Positions 1 to 6,825 of a stretch of 8,873 nucleotides of DNA are shown piece by piece (position 1 is the stretch's first letter; each line of letters begins with the position of its first letter). The translations under genes were made by a program, and so were the position numbers. Source of the DNA: Pseudomonadota bacterium (GTDB taxonomy: Bacteria; Pseudomonadota; Gammaproteobacteria; Burkholderiales; Rhodocyclaceae). The stretch is taken from NCBI GenBank assembly GCA_023459095.1, contig JAEWVQ010000164.1, forward strand, positions 1 to 8,873, read 5' to 3'. Below the pieces are notes generated by a model. The model saw only the letters and a list, made by a program, of their open reading frames with translations. It was not told where the DNA came from and did no database searches.

Positions 1-1
1 G

Positions 2-1561
2 GTGTCGGAGATCGAGGTCGCGCGCGCCTTGTCCGAGCAATTGGGCGTTCCGCTGATCCAGGCCACGGAGTTTCCCGAGGCGCCCGTCGAGGTGCCGGGG
101 CTGGCGGCCGACTACCTGATGTCGCACGCCGTGCTGCCGTTGAGCGTCGCCGACGGCAAGCTGGTCGCTGCCATGGCGATGCCGCAGGACGGCTTCCTCA
201 CCAAGGCGATGCGACTCGCCACCGGGCTCGTGGTGGAGCCGCGGCTGGCGATCGAATCCGAACTGCAGGCGGCGCTGGAGCGCCTCTACGCCGAACCCGG
301 TGCCGAAGAGGACGAAGAGGAGGGCTTCTTCGGCGGCAGCGAGGGCGACAGCGAGTTCGTCGAGCACCTGAAGGATCTGGCGAGCGAGGCGCCGGTGATC
401 CGCCTGGTGAACCAGATCATCTCGCGGGTCATCGATCTGCGCGCCTCCGACATCCACATCGAGCCGTACGAAGATGGCGTTCATGTCCGCTATCGTGTCG
501 ATGGTGTGCTGCATCGCGCCGAAATTGCCGAAGCCGGGCTGGCCGCGGCGATTACCTCGCGCATCAAATTGCTCGCACATCTCAACATCGCGGAGCGCCG
601 CCTGCCGCAGGACGGCCGCATCAAGACCCGTGTCAAAGGCCATGAAATCGACTTGCGCGTCTCCACTCTGCCCACAGTGCACGGCGAGAGTGTTGTCATG
701 CGCGTACTCGACCGCGCCAGCATTCGGTTGGAACTCGAAGACATGGGGTTCTCGGCCGACACGCTGCAGCGTTTCCGCAGCCTCATTGATCGTCCGCACG
801 GCATCCTGCTTGTCACCGGCCCCACCGGTTCGGGCAAGACCACCACGCTTTACGCCGCGCTGGCCAAGCTCGACGCAGAGACGCTGAAGATCATCACGGT
901 CGAGGATCCGGTCGAGTACCAGCTCGGTGGCGTCAACCAGGTGCAAGTTCACACCCAGATCGGCATGAGCTTCGCCCACGCGCTGCGTTCGATTCTCCGT
1001 CAGGATCCTGATGTCATCATGATCGGTGAAATGCGCGATACCGAAACCGCGCAGATCGCAGTGCAGTCGTCGCTCACCGGGCATTTGGTGCTGTCAACCC
1101 TGCACACCAATACCGCAGCCGGGGCCATCGTCCGCCTCGAGGACATGGGAGTGGAGCGCTACCTCATCACCTCGACGGTCAATGGAGTCCTGTCGCAGCG
1201 CCTGCTGCGCACCCTGTGCTCTCACTGCCGGGTGGTGACCGAGCTACCCGACGAAACGTTGATCCGCACCGGGCTGGCGCGCTTTATGCCTCCGGGTCAG
1301 CGCACCATACACGCGGCGGGGGGGTGCCCCGAGTGCAAGCACACCGGCTATCGCGGGCGTACTTCGGTGCATGAACTGTTCATCATGGATGACGCCGCCC
1401 ACAAGGCCATTCTCGGTGGCGCCGACGCCACCACGTTGCACAATGTCGCCCGCCAGGGCGGCATGCTCACGCTTTACGAGGACGGGCTGCGCAAGGTGGC
1501 GGCGGGCGTTACCTCGCTTGAGGAAGTGCTGCGCGTGACCCAGGATCAGGGCAATGGCTGA
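2..1561 (+). CDS. gspE: Type II secretion ATPase GspE (5' partial)
   Basis: Cytoplasmic hexameric ATPase that powers pseudopilus assembly. An N1E-type domain (about residues 1-95, counting from the GTG at 2) is followed by an acidic linker rich in Glu/Asp (about 97-118). Next come the N2E region, with a well-conserved segment around ASEAPVIRLVN, and the RecA-like motor. The motor has Walker A GPTGSGKT at 273-280, an Asp box VEDPVE at 300-305, Walker B DPDVIMIGEMRD at 335-346 and a His box with STLHT at His368. A four-cysteine zinc motif (Cys406, 409, 442, 445) is typical of GspE and PilB. The reading frame is open to the window edge and the first residues already lie inside the usual N-terminal domain. 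The GTG at 2 is therefore probably an internal Val codon and the true start lies upstream. The stop overlaps gspF by 8 bases. Family assignment is very secure. Confidence 0.96.
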   Translation: MSEIEVARALSEQLGVPLIQATEFPEAPVEVPGLAADYLMSHAVLPLSVADGKLVAAMAMPQDGFLTKAMRLATGLVVEPRLAIESELQAALERLYAEPGAEEDEEEGFFGGSEGDSEFVEHLKDLASEAPVIRLVNQIISRVIDLRASDIHIEPYEDGVHVRYRVDGVLHRAEIAEAGLAAAITSRIKLLAHLNIAERRLPQDGRIKTRVKGHEIDLRVSTLPTVHGESVVMRVLDRASIRLELEDMGFSADTLQRFRSLIDRPHGILLVTGPTGSGKTTTLYAALAKLDAETLKIITVEDPVEYQLGGVNQVQVHTQIGMSFAHALRSILRQDPDVIMIGEMRDTETAQIAVQSSLTGHLVLSTLHTNTAAGAIVRLEDMGVERYLITSTVNGVLSQRLLRTLCSHCRVVTELPDETLIRTGLARFMPPGQRTIHAAGGCPECKHTGYRGRTSVHELFIMDDAAHKAILGGADATTLHNVARQGGMLTLYEDGLRKVAAGVTSLEEVLRVTQDQGNG

Positions 1562-2789
1562 GTTTGCCTATCGTGCCGCCGATGCGCGCGGAGCGTTCGC
1601 CGAAGGGCACATCGAGGCGGCCGATGCAGTGGCTGCGGCCAGCCAGTTGCGCGCGCGCGGGCTCACTCCGATCCGTGTCGATGCCGTCGCTGCTGCGGCT
1701 CCGTCGCAGGCGTCCGCGCCCGGCGTCCGGCGCTTCGCTATGGCCGCGGATCGGGGCATCCGCCGCGACGACATCCACAACCTCACCAACGAACTTGCGG
1801 TCATGTTGCGCGCCGGTCTTCCGCTCGACAGTGCCCTGCGCGTACTCGCCGGCATGGCCGAGAAGCCCTCGGTTGCCGCGCTGCTTCGGGATGTGCTCAA
1901 GTCGGTCAAGGGCGGAAAAGGTTTTTCGCAGGCCTTGCAGCCTCACCATCAGCACTTTGGCGACTTTTACATCAATATGGTGCGCTCCGGCGAGGCCGGC
2001 GGTCAGCTCGGCGAGGTGCTCGTCCGCCTCGCCGAGCATTTGGAGCGGGTGAAGGCTCTGCGTGAGTCGGTCATCTCCGCGCTCATCTACCCAGCCATTC
2101 TAGTCATCGTCGCCTGCATTTCCGTTTTCCTCATGCTCGGCTTCGTCGTTCCCCAGTTTGAAACCCTGTTCGACGACATGGGCGAAGCCCTCCCGCTCCC
2201 GACCCGCCTGATCGTCGGCCTCGGCCACTTCGTATCCGGCTGGTGGTGGTTGCTCGCTGCCGTCATCGCGCTCATCGTCTGGCTGGTGCGGCGCTGGCTG
2301 CGCACGCCGCGAGGGGCCGCTTGGCGGGACGCGCTACTGCTCCGCCTGCCCGTGTTCGGCCAGATTATGCGCAAGTACGAGCTCACCCGCTTTGCCCGCA
2401 GTATGGGGACGCTGCTCGGCAACGGCGTGCCCATCGTGGTTTCGCTGCGCATCGCGGCCGATACGGTGGGCAACAGCCTCTTGCGTACGGCGTTCGATTC
2501 CGTCCCGGCAAGCATCAAGCAGGGCGTGCGCCTTGGCGACGCGCTGGCCGCCACCGGGCTGATGACGCCGCTTGCCCTCAACATGGTCCGCCTTGGGGAG
2601 GAGACGGGGCGTCTCGATGCCATGCTCCTCGAACTCGCCCGCGTCTACGACAGCGATGTCCAGGCTGGCGTCAAGCGCGGCCTGACCTTGCTCGAACCAT
2701 TGCTCATCCTCGTCCTGGGTGGGGTTATCGCCGCAATCATCGTCTCCATCCTGATGGGCATCCTGTCGGTAAATGATCTCGCCGGCTGA
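1554..2789 (+). CDS. gspF: Type II secretion inner-membrane platform protein GspF
   Basis: Polytopic inner-membrane protein that sits over GspE and helps convert ATPase motion into pseudopilin extraction. The 411 residues fit the family length of about 400. Two cytoplasmic T2SF repeats are visible, about residues 72-195 and 262-400. Each holds the family pattern of a short helix with L-x-x-G-x-P-L and a later GE-x-G-x-L (SGEAGGQLGEVL in the first, GEETGRLD in the second). Three hydrophobic segments are clear: after repeat one (ALIYPAILVIVACISVFLML), in the middle (WWWLLAAVIALIVWLV) and at the C-terminus (LLILVLGGVIAAIIVSILMG). The ATG at 1554 lies inside the end of gspE, with AGGA at 1542-1545 giving 8-base spacing, so translation is probably coupled to gspE. 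Nothing is broken or odd. Confidence 0.96.
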   Translation: MAEFAYRAADARGAFAEGHIEAADAVAAASQLRARGLTPIRVDAVAAAAPSQASAPGVRRFAMAADRGIRRDDIHNLTNELAVMLRAGLPLDSALRVLAGMAEKPSVAALLRDVLKSVKGGKGFSQALQPHHQHFGDFYINMVRSGEAGGQLGEVLVRLAEHLERVKALRESVISALIYPAILVIVACISVFLMLGFVVPQFETLFDDMGEALPLPTRLIVGLGHFVSGWWWLLAAVIALIVWLVRRWLRTPRGAAWRDALLLRLPVFGQIMRKYELTRFARSMGTLLGNGVPIVVSLRIAADTVGNSLLRTAFDSVPASIKQGVRLGDALAATGLMTPLALNMVRLGEETGRLDAMLLELARVYDSDVQAGVKRGLTLLEPLLILVLGGVIAAIIVSILMGILSVNDLAG

Positions 2790-2837
2790 GGCCGTTCGCG
2801 GCAATTTCCTGTATCAATCAAGGCGTCTGCTTGCGGG

Positions 2838-2843
2838 TAGAAT
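2838..2843 (+). promoter_or_regulatory. Possible sigma-70 -10 box (TAGAAT) in front of gspG
   Basis: The F-G gap is the only longer non-coding stretch among the first ten genes. It contains TAGAAT in the context GCGGGTAGAATCGCG, 36 bases before the gspG start. This would give a 5' leader of about 30 bases. TAGAAT matches the consensus TATAAT at five of six positions and stands out in GC-rich DNA. No convincing -35 hexamer is seen at 16-18 bases (CAATCA at 17 bases is poor), so this would be a weak or activator-dependent promoter, or chance. A separate promoter for the major pseudopilin makes sense because it is needed in excess. Confidence 0.35.
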
Positions 2844-2866
2844 CGCGACCGACGCATCAACAGCAC

Positions 2867-2871
2867 GAAGG
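2867..2871 (+). promoter_or_regulatory. Ribosome binding site of gspG
   Basis: GAAGG lies 8 bases before the ATG at 2880 and supports that start. gspG is not overlapped by gspF, so it has to recruit ribosomes itself. The resulting prepilin leader is 15 residues. Confidence 0.55.
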
Positions 2872-2879
2872 CACATACC

Positions 2880-3314
2880 ATGATTCACGCTCCCTGCACG
2901 GTCCGCGCGCGGCTCGTCGCCGGCTTCACCCTCGTCGAACTCCTCGTCGTGCTCGCCATTCTCGGCCTGCTCGCGGGCTTGGTCGGGCCCAAGGTCCTGG
3001 GTCAGCTCGATGGCGCCAAGAGCAAGACCGCTGCCGTACAGATCAAGGATCTCGAACAGGCGGCCGAACTCTTCAAGCTCGACGTGGGGCGTTTCCCCTC
3101 CACCGCTGAGGGGCTCAATGCATTGGTCCAGAAGGTCAATGCGCCCGGATGGAATGGCCCTTATCTGCGCAAGGGGTTGCCCGCCGATCCCTGGGGCAAT
3201 CCTTATCGCTACGAAAGCCCGGGGCGCCATGGCGACATCGACATCTACAGCTATGGGTCCGACAACGCCCCTGGCGGTGACGGCGAGCGCGCGGACATCG
3301 GCAACTGGAAGTGA
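2880..3314 (+). CDS. gspG: Major pseudopilin GspG
   Basis: Main subunit of the periplasmic pseudopilus, cleaved and N-methylated by a prepilin peptidase. The 144-residue product has a 15-residue basic leader ending in Gly15. This is followed by the class III cleavage motif G|FTLVE, with Phe16 as residue +1 and Glu20 as the essential Glu+5, and then a hydrophobic helix (LLVVLAILGLLAGLVGP). The globular part has family hallmarks: KTAAVQIKDLEQA, GRFPSTAEGLNAL, PWGNPYRY, and a C-terminal SYGSDNAPGGDGERADIGNW (residues 124-143). Asp128, Asp134 and Asp139 lie in the region that binds calcium in known GspG structures. The start is set by a good ribosome binding site and the leader length. The stop overlaps the next start by one base (TGATG). 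Assignment is secure. Confidence 0.97.
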   Translation: MIHAPCTVRARLVAGFTLVELLVVLAILGLLAGLVGPKVLGQLDGAKSKTAAVQIKDLEQAAELFKLDVGRFPSTAEGLNALVQKVNAPGWNGPYLRKGLPADPWGNPYRYESPGRHGDIDIYSYGSDNAPGGDGERADIGNWK

Positions 3315-3790
3315 TGCTCCACCCTGAGCAGCCTGCCCCGGCACGCGCTCAGGGCGGCTTCACGCTCGTCGAACTGATCGTCGTGCTCGCGCTCGCCGCA
3401 TTGCTCATGGGCGCGCTTGGCGCCAGCTATGCCCGCCTGCACGACAGCGTCGGCTACCGCGCAACGCTCAGGGAGCTCACTGCCGGTCTCCACGCTGCCC
3501 GCAACCTTGCCCAGCGGCAGGGGCGGGAGGTGCATTTCAATATCGATCTCGTGCAGCGTTGCTATGGCGTGGGCGAGCGCTGCGACGACGCCATTCCGGA
3601 GGCGCTGCGAGTCGAACTGCAACTGGCGGCGCAGGACATTGACCCCCGTGGGCGGGGGCGGCTCCGCTTCTACCCCGACGGCAGTGCCACGGGTGGCAGC
3701 ATCGTGCTTGCGCGGCCAGACGGGCAGGGGGGGCGCTTGCGGGTCGACTGGCTGCTGGGTCGTATCAGTCATGAGGCGTGGCCCGGATGA
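3314..3790 (+). CDS. gspH: Minor pseudopilin GspH
   Basis: Minor pseudopilin that joins the tip complex to the GspG shaft in studied systems. From the ATG at 3314 the product has 158 residues. The leader ends at Gly15, then FTLVELIVVLALAALLMG with Glu20 as Glu+5. The rest is weakly conserved, as usual for GspH: an alpha helix with LTAGLHAARNLAQRQGREV, then beta strands including GRLRFYPDGSATGG, a recognisable GspH pattern. Cys83 and Cys90 bracket a short loop. A GTG at 3311 is in frame, but the ATG one codon later fits the TGATG junction with gspG and leaves room for GGAAG just upstream. A 7-G run occurs at 3727-3733. The 3' end overlaps gspI by 4 bases. Confidence 0.93.
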   Translation: MLHPEQPAPARAQGGFTLVELIVVLALAALLMGALGASYARLHDSVGYRATLRELTAGLHAARNLAQRQGREVHFNIDLVQRCYGVGERCDDAIPEALRVELQLAAQDIDPRGRGRLRFYPDGSATGGSIVLARPDGQGGRLRVDWLLGRISHEAWPG

Positions 3791-4197
3791 CCGACGCGCA
3801 TTTCCGGCGGCGGGTGTCCGGCTTTTCCTTGCTGGAGGTGCTTGTCGCGATCAGCATCATGGCGCTGTCGCTCGGTGCGCTTTATCAGGCCGCGGGGGGT
3901 AGTGTGCGCGGCGTGCAGCTTGCTGATCAGCGAACCCAGGCGCTGCTCCTCGCCCAATCGCTGCTCGACGCTTACGACACGGTTCCGGCCGGCGGGCTGG
4001 CAGCGCACGGCGAAGAAGCCGGCCTGCGCTGGCAGCTTGGCAGTTCCCCCTATCCGACCGAATCCGAGCAGCCACCCGGGTGGCCGCTCCATTACGTACG
4101 CATCACCGTCGGCTGGGGGCAGGGTGGTGTGGGTAGTACGGTCAGCCTGAGCACGATCCTGCCGGCCAACCTCAACGACCTGCGTCTGCCTCGATGA
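3787..4197 (+). CDS. gspI: Minor pseudopilin GspI
   Basis: Minor pseudopilin, the usual nucleator of the GspI-J-K tip. The product has 136 residues from the ATG at 3787. The leader is MTDAHFRRRVSG, cut before Phe13, and the helix begins FSLLEVLVAISIMALSLGAL with Glu17 as Glu+5. FSLLEVLVA is characteristic of GspI. Downstream, QRTQALLLAQSLLDAY corresponds to the helix that normally carries the A-x-x-x-A/N pattern of this family, and LHYVRITVGW is the conserved late strand. An in-frame GTG at 3778 would add three residues, but the ATGA overlap with the gspH stop and a GAGG 10 bases upstream favour 3787. Length is normal for GspI (about 120-140). Confidence 0.93.
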   Translation: MTDAHFRRRVSGFSLLEVLVAISIMALSLGALYQAAGGSVRGVQLADQRTQALLLAQSLLDAYDTVPAGGLAAHGEEAGLRWQLGSSPYPTESEQPPGWPLHYVRITVGWGQGGVGSTVSLSTILPANLNDLRLPR

Positions 4198-4859
4198 AGC
4201 AGGTGTCGCGTTCCTTTGCGGGGGGCTTCACGCTGGTCGAGGTCATCGTCGCGCTTACCCTGGTTTCGCTCATTATGCTCGGCCTGGTCAGCGCATTGCG
4301 TACCTTCGGCGACACCGCCAGCGCCCTCGACGCACGCAGCGGGAGAAGCGCCGAGGCCCGTCTTCTCGCCGATTTTTTGCGCGCCACGCTGACGCGTGCC
4401 ACGCCGCAGCCGAAGGTGAGGACCGCGGAGGGGGGGGCTGTCGTGCCCTTTTCCGGTGCCGCCAATGAGATCCGCTGGCTGGGCAATCTGCCTGCGCGCC
4501 ACGGTGCCGGCGGCATGCACTACCTGCGCCTGTATGCCAGCGCCGGCAGGCTCTATCTGCAGTATCTGCCGCATCCCGGCAACGCGGAGCCTCCCGACTG
4601 GTCGCAGGCCGTGCCCCACCTGCTCAGCGAGCGCCTCGATCAGATGCGCATCGCCTACCAGATTCGCCCCGGTCAGCCCGGTCAGGCCGGCGAGCCCGGC
4701 GATTGGCTTGCCGACTGGACCGACAGCCAGCATCTGCCGGGCCGCGTCCGCATCGATCTCGCCATCGCCGGCCAGGTTCGTCCGCCTGTCGTCGTCGCGC
4801 TCGACGCGGCGGCAGGCAGCGGGGGCGGTGGCGGGCGTATCGTGGCCGGAGAAGAATGA
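4194..4859 (+). CDS. gspJ: Minor pseudopilin GspJ
   Basis: Minor pseudopilin of the tip complex with GspI and GspK. The 221-residue product has a leader ending at Gly11, then FTLVEVIVALTLVSLIMLGL with Glu16 as Glu+5. The larger beta-rich domain shows GspJ features such as the long helix after the membrane segment, a central LRLYASAGRLYLQYLP, and a late LPGRVRIDLAIAG strand. Residues 160-171 form a collagen-like run GQP-GQA-GEP-GDW, and the C-terminus holds a five-glycine stretch. Both look like flexible surface additions. An 8-G run lies at 4430-4437 and does not break the frame. The ATG sits in an ATGA overlap with gspI and has no visible Shine-Dalgarno, so translation probably depends on coupling. 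It also overlaps gspK by 4 bases. Confidence 0.93.
   Translation: MKQVSRSFAGGFTLVEVIVALTLVSLIMLGLVSALRTFGDTASALDARSGRSAEARLLADFLRATLTRATPQPKVRTAEGGAVVPFSGAANEIRWLGNLPARHGAGGMHYLRLYASAGRLYLQYLPHPGNAEPPDWSQAVPHLLSERLDQMRIAYQIRPGQPGQAGEPGDWLADWTDSQHLPGRVRIDLAIAGQVRPPVVVALDAAAGSGGGGGRIVAGEE
4671..4706 (+). repeat. Collagen-like Gly-Xaa-Yaa codon repeat inside gspJ
   Basis: Four consecutive triplets encode GQP, GQA, GEP and GDW, with near-repeats of GGTCAGCCC / GGTCAGGCC / GGCGAGCCC in the DNA. The first two units differ by a single base in nine, so a small tandem duplication is plausible. The run is in frame and probably forms a surface loop. Confidence 0.5.
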
Positions 4860-5755
4860 TCGGTTTCCTCGTTCGTGCCCGCTCTCGTGGTCTCGCCCTC
4901 GTTGCCGTGCTGTGGATGGTCGCCGCGCTCACCTTGCTGGTCGCCAGCCTGCTCGCGGTTTCCCGCGCCAGCACGCAGAGTGCGCAGAGCCATAGCGCAC
5001 TTGTTCAGGCTACCGCGGCCGGAGATGCGGCCATACAACTCGCCCTGGTGGACTGGCGGCATACGCCGCCCAATCCTGTCCAGCGCCTGCATGGTCGCTA
5101 CCAGTTCGAGGGGCTGGCCATCGATGTCGCCCTCACTCCGGCCAGTGGCTACATCAACCTCAACCGCGCTCCGCCCAGCCTGCTCCACGACTTGCTGCTC
5201 AGCGCCGGGGGGCTCGACAGCGCGAGCGCCGGAACGCTGGCCCAGCGTATTGTCGACTGGCGTGACGCCGACGATGCGGCCCTCGATGGCGGTGACGAAT
5301 ACGCGCCCTACGCCGCCGCCGGCTTGGCCGTACGCCCGCGCAATGGCCCTTTCCTCAGCCTCGAGGACCTGTTGCAGGTTGCAGGCATCGGGCTGGATCT
5401 CTTTGCTAGAATCGAGCCCCTGATCACTGTCTGGGGCGGTAGCGCAGGGGTGAATCCGCTGGCCGCTCCCGAAGGCGTGCTGGCCGTGCTCGCGGGCGGC
5501 GACCACGGGCTTGCCGCGACGCTTGCCCAGCGGCGGGCGCAGGACGGTTCCACGCTCGATACCAGCATGCTCAACGCTGGCCATCTCAGTGGCGGTAGTG
5601 CGGATGTCCTGCATGCTCAGGCCACTGTCATCATGAACGACGGCTCGCGCATCGTGCGCGGCCGATGGCTGGCGCTGAGGGTTGGGCTCGACGGTTCGCC
5701 CTGGCAGTCCATCGCAACCGAGCCGGCCCGCTACCTGCCCGCGCTTTCCAATTGA
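4856..5755 (+). CDS. gspK: Minor pseudopilin GspK
   Basis: Largest minor pseudopilin, placed at the pseudopilus tip. From the ATG at 4856 (ATGA overlap with gspJ, GGAGAA just upstream) the product has 299 residues, normal for GspK. The leader ends SRG at Gly12, then LALVAVLWMVAALTLLVASL. The Glu+5 position is Ala17, and absence of this Glu is the standard GspK feature that lets it cap the filament. Family motifs are present: GYINLNRAP (98-106), IVDWRDADD (132-140) followed by GGDEYAPYA, and SLEDLLQVAGI (168-178) in the helical domain. The frame is open upstream to 4703, but a start there would bury the prepilin signal. Five bases separate it from gspL. Assignment is secure. Confidence 0.95.
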   Translation: MIGFLVRARSRGLALVAVLWMVAALTLLVASLLAVSRASTQSAQSHSALVQATAAGDAAIQLALVDWRHTPPNPVQRLHGRYQFEGLAIDVALTPASGYINLNRAPPSLLHDLLLSAGGLDSASAGTLAQRIVDWRDADDAALDGGDEYAPYAAAGLAVRPRNGPFLSLEDLLQVAGIGLDLFARIEPLITVWGGSAGVNPLAAPEGVLAVLAGGDHGLAATLAQRRAQDGSTLDTSMLNAGHLSGGSADVLHAQATVIMNDGSRIVRGRWLALRVGLDGSPWQSIATEPARYLPALSN

Positions 5756-5760
5756 CAGAC

Positions 5761-6825
5761 ATGGCACTCGACCGCAGCAACTTCAATCTGTTTGGCCTCG
5801 ATCTCTACCGGCTCTACGAGCAAGGCCGGCAGGGCTTCGCCGACATCGCCCGCTGGCCGCTGTTTCAGCGCCTGCTGCCTGCCGAGCCTGTGCAGGTCCA
5901 TGAGCCCGGTGGCGGCGTATCCGCCATGCTGCCCAACGGCCAGGCCGTTGGGCGTGATCCATTGGCTACCGGGCGTGAGACCGGGGTTTTGTCCGCGGTC
6001 CTGCTGCCTGCCGACGACGTCCTCACTGCTTCGTTGCGCTTGCCAGCGAGCGCCGCGCCAGACGAATGTGGGCAGGCTGTAGCGCTCGCCGTCCAAGCGG
6101 CAAGTCCGTTTCCGGCGGAGGACACCGCCTGGGGGTATCGGGCAGAAAGCGAGAGCGGCTCCACCGTCGTGCACTACGTCATCGCCGCGCGTAGCCACAT
6201 TGCGCGCTACCTCGCCGAACACGATTTCCCGGACGGAGCCGAAGTCTGGGCCTGGGCCGACGGTGCCCCGGTCGTCCTGCCCGGTCACGGCGAACATCTT
6301 CGTCAGCGCCTCAGGCGCCGGCAGGTGCTGCAGGCCGGGGCGCTGGCAGCGTTGGTGCTGGCGCTGCTGGTCGTGCTTGCTGCGGTCCCGGTCCTGCAGC
6401 GCAGGCAGCAGGCCTTCGACGCGCAGAACGAATATCATGCCCTCGCCGGGCGCACCGCTCCCACCGCCGCCGCGCGCGAAGCGCTCGGGAATGCCAACCT
6501 TCGTCTTGCGGCCCTGCGCGAGCACGTTTCCGCGCTGCCCGACCCGAGCTGGTTGCTTGCCCGTCTCACCGAACTGCTGCCCGACAGCGTTCACCTGACG
6601 CAGATCGATATCAAGGGCGACGAGGTTGTCATTCGCGGCACGGCCGACAATGGCGGCGCGCTCATTGAACTGCTTGGCACCGACCCTGGTATCCGCGAGG
6701 TCCGCTCCGTTTCGGCCATCGTCCGCAATCAGGTTTCCGGCCGTGAGACCTTCGTCATTCAGTTCCACTACCGTGTTCCCGAGCCGGCGCAGTCCGCTGG
6801 ACAAGCCCAGGAGCCCGCCCAATGA
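5761..6825 (+). CDS. gspL: Type II secretion platform protein GspL, compact form with PilN-like periplasmic domain
   Basis: Bitopic inner-membrane protein that recruits GspE to the membrane and pairs with GspM. The product has 354 residues from the ATG at 5761. Residues 1-187 form a cytoplasmic part with the late PilM/GspL-like features LPADDVLTASLRLP and AASPFPAEDTAWGY. Residues 189-212 are one membrane segment (ALAALVLALLVVLAAVPVL), followed by a charged helix. About residues 261-340 resemble the PilN ferredoxin-like domain (PSWLLARLTELLP, then VHLTQIDIKGDEVVIRG). The cytoplasmic part is shorter than the roughly 230-250 residues of classical GspL, so parts of the actin-like fold may be missing. 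An earlier in-frame start at 5665 would lie inside gspK and was not chosen. The site before 5761 has no strong Shine-Dalgarno. The identity rests on gene position plus topology. Confidence 0.85.
   Translation: MALDRSNFNLFGLDLYRLYEQGRQGFADIARWPLFQRLLPAEPVQVHEPGGGVSAMLPNGQAVGRDPLATGRETGVLSAVLLPADDVLTASLRLPASAAPDECGQAVALAVQAASPFPAEDTAWGYRAESESGSTVVHYVIAARSHIARYLAEHDFPDGAEVWAWADGAPVVLPGHGEHLRQRLRRRQVLQAGALAALVLALLVVLAAVPVLQRRQQAFDAQNEYHALAGRTAPTAAAREALGNANLRLAALREHVSALPDPSWLLARLTELLPDSVHLTQIDIKGDEVVIRGTADNGGALIELLGTDPGIREVRSVSAIVRNQVSGRETFVIQFHYRVPEPAQSAGQAQEPAQ

Noticed and set aside
2..4. GTG at the window edge as the true start of gspE
   Set aside because: The frame is open to the edge and the protein begins inside the conserved N-terminal domain, so the gene very probably starts upstream.
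2791..2802. Hairpin GCCG-TTCG-CGGC as a rho-independent terminator after gspF
   Set aside because: The stem is only four base pairs and is followed by AATTTCC rather than a U tract, so it is too weak to call as a terminator.
4682..5767. Long open frame of 361 codons on the minus strand
   Set aside because: It lies opposite gspK and part of gspJ, has no recognisable domain, and is the expected shadow of GC-rich codons. The + strand frame carries clear GspK motifs.
5731..6822. Long open frame of 363 codons on the minus strand
   Set aside because: It is fully antisense to gspL, with low-complexity composition and no family signature. The + strand product has a membrane helix and a PilN-like domain.
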